Below, piece by piece: positions 63,301 through 64,000 of a stretch of 64,000 nt of DNA (position 1 is its first letter; each line of letters opens with the position of its first letter). A program made the translations under genes and the position numbers. This DNA comes from Tomocerus qinae (lineage: Eukaryota; Arthropoda; Collembola; Entomobryomorpha; Tomoceridae). Under the pieces are notes generated by a model. That model was given only the letters and a program-made list of their open reading frames with translations, searched no databases and had not been told where the DNA came from. Location: the NCBI GenBank assembly GCA_020055645.1, contig CM034549.1, positions 15,769,930-15,833,929 of the forward strand, in the 5' to 3' direction.

Positions 63301-64000
63301 TATAAAAACCAGCTACTATTACATTTTAACTTACAATCCCTAAATCTTAGCGGTTCTTGTCAAAAGACATTCGATCGTATCGTGTCGTGTGACATACTAA
63401 AAACCACCTAATACGTTTATTCGCTTTTATTATTTCGTACAGGTAGTACAGGCGATTTGAAATGCACTGCAATGCGGTAGAATATGTAGTAAGGAACAAC
63501 TGACTAATAATTAGTAACCCATTAAAACTACTAATAATAGAATGCTAATAAATATCCAGGAAATGAAAAAGAATAACATATGCTAATGGTCATGCAATAT
63601 ATAGTTACTGCCGTAAATTCCTGTTGTACATCTGCATTGAAATTATTAACACTGTATAGAACTTATAATTAATTTTAAATTATTGCATCACAAACCATTC
63701 CCACTTTGATCTACATTAATTAATTGTCCTTCATTAGCAGAAAACTAAGTGATTATCACTAATTATAATACTTTAAGGATAATAATAGAGGGTTTAAACT
63801 GACAACTTCGTATTTCAATGTGTAATCTAATTATATATTTCATTGATAACTCTAGGTGGTGGATTCTATTATCTGTCTGTATAAACGATCGTATTAGTAA
63901 TATAATTCGTACTATATTGTGAACAAAACTCATCGTGTTTTCCATTGAAAAATTTTCGTTAAGCGACATTGGCCGGGGTTGAACATGTAATGAATTTTTA
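54304..64000. other. Upstream region of the AMPK gamma gene, no gene recognised
   Basis: About 9.7 kb of AT-rich DNA containing the 5' leader or promoter of the 54.3-kb exon and then apparently intergenic or 5'-intronic sequence. Several pyrimidine-rich, less AT-rich patches occur (for example 59880-59960). A short GCAT repeat lies near 62919-62932. The longest open frames (for example 62785-63138 on the minus strand) have no recognisable family motif and overlap an opposite-strand frame. No RNA gene or transposase seen. Confidence 0.45.

Overview
This window is animal nuclear DNA, most likely from an arthropod (hexapod or other pancrustacean). The evidence is GT-AG introns, very AT-rich non-coding DNA, and an AMPK gamma gene with the insect-style SNF4A-gamma exon set, including a '[17 protein letters not shown]' linker. 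I cannot name the species. Every gene call comes from reading splice sites and conserved motifs by eye. All exon chains given keep frame across their junctions.

Layout. (1) At 204-1405 (+) is a four-exon gene for a 304-residue protein matching the N-terminal region of SPAG1, without TPR repeats. (2) At 1627-3178 (-), convergent with it, is a six-exon type II membrane carbohydrate 6-O-sulfotransferase of the GlcNAc/Gal class. (3) At 4400-6697 (+) is a CNNM/ACDP (UEX-like) Mg2+ transporter homologue with a single 84-bp intron; the 1.2-kb divergent spacer before it carries two TATCGATA octamers. (4) At 7396-9728 (+) is an eight-exon DOMON plus cytochrome b561 membrane reductase (FRRS1-like) with no Reeler domain. 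(5) From 10797 to at least 54303 (-) runs one large gene for the AMP-activated protein kinase gamma subunit. Its catalytic-regulatory core (four CBS motifs) lies in six compact exons at 10797-13328. Two linker exons lie at 19.2-19.4 kb. N-terminal exons are spread over 40 kb: 54.3, 38.6, 37.7, 34.5, 21.6 and possibly 13.4 kb. Several begin with their own ATG, so the locus looks like a multi-promoter gene making gamma subunits with one AMP-sensing core and interchangeable N-termini.

The most informative observation is that the far N-terminal exons share internal motifs (a short D-x-F-R segment and R-x-R-S-x-S/D sites). Those that splice to the linker all stop in the same phase, so any of them gives an in-frame arginine at the junction.

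The remaining roughly 45 kb (introns of the gamma gene and DNA upstream of 54.3 kb) is AT-rich and has no convincing coding sequence. It holds simple repeats, one candidate 446-bp foldback MITE flanked by TTAA (51010-51455), and one orphan exon-like ORF with a possible C-terminal membrane anchor (about 15124-15331). I found no CRISPR array, rRNA, tRNA, virus or intact autonomous transposon.
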